From assembly GCF_007748035.1 (NCBI RefSeq), contig NZ_CP036278.1, forward strand, positions 6,138,001 to 6,202,000: a stretch of 64,000 nt of DNA, in the 5' to 3' direction. The first letter of the stretch is position 1; each line of letters opens with the position of its first letter. The notes under the pieces were generated by a model. The model made no database searches and was not told the origin of the DNA. It saw only the letters and a program-made list of their open reading frames with translations. The translations under genes and the position numbers were made by a program. Source of the DNA: Aeoliella mucimassa (GTDB taxonomy: Bacteria; Planctomycetota; Planctomycetia; Pirellulales; Lacipirellulaceae). Positions 61,515 to 64,000 of this stretch are shown one piece after another.

Positions 61515-62674
61515 GTACGTCGTCCCGGAAGTCATTTCCTATAGAGTTCAGGGAAGACGCGTTTGGCGTCTTTTCGATGGAAGGTCCAATTGATTTTGAT
61601 TTTCTTCCGATTGCGGTCGCGTGAACAGTGGGAGAGTTCGCTTTGAACCTTGTCGAGCGAAGCCAACCGACGTCCCAGGCATTGTCGCTGTATGGCCGAG
61701 ATTTCGATCTCGGCCATGTTGAGCCAACTGGCATGCTTGGGGGTAAAATGCCACACAATCCGCTCCAGCATTGGCCGAGCCGCCTCCTCGCCAAAGGTTT
61801 CGATCAACGACTTCTCGTTGTGCGTGTTGAGGTTGTCCATCACCAGATGAACCCGCTCTGCGTCGGGATAGCGCTTCAAGAGGTCGCGGACGAACCGGGC
61901 GAAGTCGGCTCGCTTGCGGTGACGCTTGGCCTGAACGAATCGCTTGCCCGCCTTCGGCTCGACCGCCACGAACACGCTGCAGGTTCCGCAGCGGCGGTAC
62001 TCGTAGTCCTGCTTCGCGATCTTGCCGGGTGCCGCGGGCTCGGGCGGCCGCGCGTCGTCGACCCTCTGATAGGGCTGCTCGTCGAGGCAGACGACCGGCT
62101 CGTTCGGGTCGAGCGGCTTCTCGTACTGCTCGAGGACGTCCTCCATCCGCTCACAGAACTCGTCGTTCAGCTTGGGCACGCACCAAGTTTTTTTCGCCAC
62201 GGCTTCAGGTCGTGTTCCTTGAGCCACAGCGAGACCTCCGTCACGCTGAGCGAATCGACGAAGCCTTCCTTCACCGCGTGCTCGCACAACAATTCCAGCG
62301 TCCAGCGAGCCCGTCCCTCGGGCGGCTCGCTGCACGCCAGGGCGATTACCTGTTGCTGCTGCCGCTTGGTGAACTCTGGGGGGCGGCCCGAGCGAGGCGC
62401 ATCGTACACCGCCCGCTGGACGCCCTCTTCGCAGAACCGCTTTCGGACGGCTCGGACGTTGCGCGTCGTGCAGCCCACATGCTCGGCGATCTCTTCGTCG
62501 GTGCATCCCGAGTCCGATTTCAATAATATCTGGCAGCGACGCACCACTTGCGCCGCGCGGGCGCCTGAGCGTGCTAGCTGCTCCAAACCTCCACGGGCCT
62601 GGTGGTCCAGGCAAACAATGTGCTTTTTCATTCCGCAGCATATAGCAGCGGAATGGATTTCAGGAAAGACGTAC
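61515..62674 (-). mobile_element. IS630-family insertion sequence
   Basis: A 1160-bp element flanked by TA target duplications (61513-61514 and 62675-62676). Terminal inverted repeats: GTACGTCGTCCCGGAAGTC at the left and GTACGTCTTTCCTGAAATC (reverse complement of the right end), 15 of 19 matching. It carries a transposase in two overlapping frames. TA duplication and a DDE transposase define the IS630/Tc1/mariner superfamily. Confidence 0.93.
61532..62631 (-). CDS. IS630 transposase, two frames joined by -1 frameshift
   Basis: OrfA (62631-62167) starts MKKHIVCLDHQARGGLEQLA and carries the HTH region (CTDEEIAEHVGCTTRNVRAVRKRFCEEGVQ). OrfB, in the -1 frame, encodes the catalytic part: VVCLDEQP (Asp), VHLVMDNLNTH (Asp) and HASWLNMAEIEIS (Glu), a DDE triad. 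The frames meet at a run of seven A residues in the sense strand (T7 at 62188-62194), where a -1 slip on CGA AAA AAA changes KKLGA to KKTWCVPK. Programmed slippage on A-runs is known in this family. The joined product is about 366 residues and all three catalytic positions are intact, so the element could be active. Confidence 0.88.
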
Positions 62675-63018
62675 TAGTTCATGCAGAAGTCTTTTCGGAC
62701 GAGTTGGAGCAAGCTGATCACTTCTTGGCATCTGGCTATAAGACCCCTGCCGCTGTTACAGCTGGTGTTGTTCTCGAGACCACACTTCGCAAGCTTTGTG
62801 AACAGACTGATAATGTCGAGGCATCAGAGAAACTCAACAAGATGAACGATGATCTGGCAAAAGCTAATGTCTACAATAAAATGCGAGCCGACCAGGTTCG
62901 GGCATGGGCAAAGATCAGGAACTCAGCCGCCCATGGTCATCCAGGGGAATTCGAAGATGGTGATGTAAAGCTGATGATCCAAGGCGTTCGAGATTTTGTT
63001 GCTAATCAGTTAAGCTGA

Positions 63019-63604
63019 GCGGAACTATCAAGTGTGAGCATCGCAACGGGGACAGGTCCATTCACTATCGCTTAGGTGAGATGCAGTAGTCTCCATGCAC
63101 GGCTAGAACTGGCAGAGTGGCACCACTACAGCGTCCGCAAAATAGTTTCCATTGCTAGCTTGTCACCGACCCTTTCCCGATCGTATGTCGGCTCGATCAT
63201 GATCCGCCACGTTACCCAATTACCAGCAGTGTGTTGGTTGCTTTGTGTGGGGCGTCGCGACACTCGGAGAACGGAGAAGCCAACGAGCCCGACGAACGAT
63301 CGGTGTTAACGGGTAGCCTGGGACGTTAGAATCCGTTTTCTTCTAGCCACGGATGAACACGGATCGTCACGGATGGGGTCGCCTTTTGGGCTTCGCCAAC
63401 CGACAACTGGGCGTGGGCGTTTTTGCGAAGTGGCAATGCGTCGTGCGCCCAGCTGTTGGTGCTACCCAGTTGCTCCGCTGTCACGGCGACTCTGCCATGC
63501 TGGCTCGATTCTCGCGCCGCACTCTGGTGCTACCCTCCCCGGGCCTGATAGCCCGACCCGTCCCGCAAGCGGGAGGGTGAATTTTGTGCTTTTATTCTCA
63601 CCAG
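63019..63604. other. Gene-free stretch before repeat copy C
   Basis: No gene supported over 586 bases. It includes AGCCACGGATGAACACGGAT near 63345, a phrase-like sequence often seen in low-complexity intergenic DNA, and a CCCTCCCCGGGC / CCCGCAAGCGGGAGG segment near 63534-63580 with a CCCGC...GCGGG stem. Confidence 0.5.
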
Positions 63605-64000
63605 ATTTCGCTGGGAATTGGCCACCTATGGTGTTCTAATGGACAGGCAACTGAGGCTGTCGGCTTTCAGCTCTCGGCTGTTGGCTTTTTAGTGATTGGA
63701 GGTGATTGCGATGTGATGATTGTTTTGAACTCGAACGACTAGCGACGCGCAGGCGAATGGTAGCCTGCGTGGGCGTTCACTGCTGCGCGGGTGGCAAAGC
63801 GGTGGTGGGGCTGCGTCGCTGGAAGCTCCTGGTCCCATCCTACGAGTCGCTTGTTGGTGACACGCCCGAAATGGCTAGCTGAGATCTTTCAGTCGCTGGA
63901 AGCTCCCTCAAGATGACATTTCGCATTCAGAACTCCCAACTTCCAACCCCCAACTCCCAACCAAGAATAGTTTCCCACCCATGGGAATCTATTTTGGGCA
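63605..64000 (+). repeat. Dispersed intergenic repeat, copy C (cut by window end)
   Basis: The same sequence order as copy A: TTTCGCTGGGAATTGGCC, GTTCTAATGGACAGGC, GGCTGTTGGCT phrases, TCTTTCAGTCGCTGGAAGCT, AAGATGACATT, CAACTCCCAAC, TAGTTTCCCACCCATGGGAA, then TGGGAATCTATT. In the middle it carries an extra, duplicated CGCTGGAAGCTCC segment (63827 and 63894). The motif field continues beyond the window. Confidence 0.85.

Larger units (their letters stand above)
61215..63018 (+). pseudogene. HEPN-like protein gene interrupted by an IS630 element
   Basis: The 5' part (61215-61514, GTG start; a longer frame runs from 61110) encodes VDKVQKRFSELNTLGQAVQN and continues to GGYLFDLTNL. The 3' part (62677-63018) encodes VHAEVFSDELEQADHFLASGYKTPAAVTAGVVLETTLRKLCEQ and WAKIRNSAAHGH. 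Removing the IS and one TA joins them in one frame (CTA GTT CAT GCA) to give 213 residues. The RNSAAH motif is the Rx4H signature of HEPN domains, many of which are RNases. The insertion splits the protein in the middle, so it is probably inactive. Confidence 0.8.

Noticed and set aside
61532-62641. Single 369-residue transposase frame
   Set aside because: Its first 145 residues are the shadow of OrfA; the true HTH part is in the 62631-62167 frame, so a frameshifted product is the better model.
1-64000. tRNA, rRNA or known riboswitch genes
   Set aside because: No cloverleaf, rRNA core sequence or recognised aptamer motif was found on reading either strand, though without a covariance search small RNAs could be missed.

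Overview
The window reads as chromosomal DNA of a planctomycete, probably order Pirellulales. The markers are a DUF1559 pseudopilin-like protein, PEP-CTERM proteins with dockerin-like repeats, two DUF1549/DUF1553 plus DUF1501 gene pairs, an SHD1-domain protein, a GYF-type zinc-ribbon protein, and a double-length UvrA. This assignment rests on gene families, not on an rRNA gene (none is present).

Layout. 1-4.2 kb: surface and exported proteins (DUF1559, LamG PEP-CTERM, large beta-repeat PEP-CTERM). 4.4-10.5 kb: a minus-strand operon with a chorismatase-like tandem Rid protein, DUF1549/1553, DUF1501 and a PPC-domain exported protein. 10.9-14.8 kb: accessory region holding four integron gene cassettes, each with its own attC, behind an attI-like junction but with no integrase in the window. 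The cassettes encode two unknown proteins, a TPR protein and a lectin-like protein fused to a nucleoside-deoxyribosyltransferase/TIR-like domain. 15.1-15.8 kb: first copy of a dispersed intergenic repeat rich in TGGGAATCTATT and its reverse complement. Related copies lie at 51.4-52.05 kb (inverted) and from 63.6 kb to the window end, with partial forms near 10.8 and 45.9-46.1 kb.

15.8-20.8 kb: minus-strand glycan genes (GT9 heptosyltransferase-like, polymerase-like membrane protein, GT4) followed by dgt. 20.9-25.6 kb: planctomycete envelope and unknown proteins, a ClpP-like serine-protease fold, a lipoprotein and a 55-residue Cys-rich protein. 25.7-32.4 kb: a signalling block with an FHA protein, membrane Ser/Thr kinase, membrane partner, ECF-like sigma factor, zinc anti-sigma-like protein and a LuxR-type HTH protein. 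32.6-39.6 kb: the giant UvrA. 39.7-49.9 kb: housekeeping and mixed genes, including an mgtC-like gene with an in-frame stop and the second DUF1549/DUF1501 pair. 50.2-51.1 kb: the conserved rplM-rpsI operon. 52.3-60.5 kb: regulators, bshB1, sufS, msrB and a short flagellin. 60.8-63.0 kb: a two-gene unit whose second gene, with a HEPN-like RNxxxH motif, is split by an IS630-family element whose insertion can be reversed exactly on paper.

The most notable material is the integrase-less cassette array, the dispersed palindromic repeat family and the tandem extension of UvrA. Nothing was run against a database; family names come from motifs read directly.
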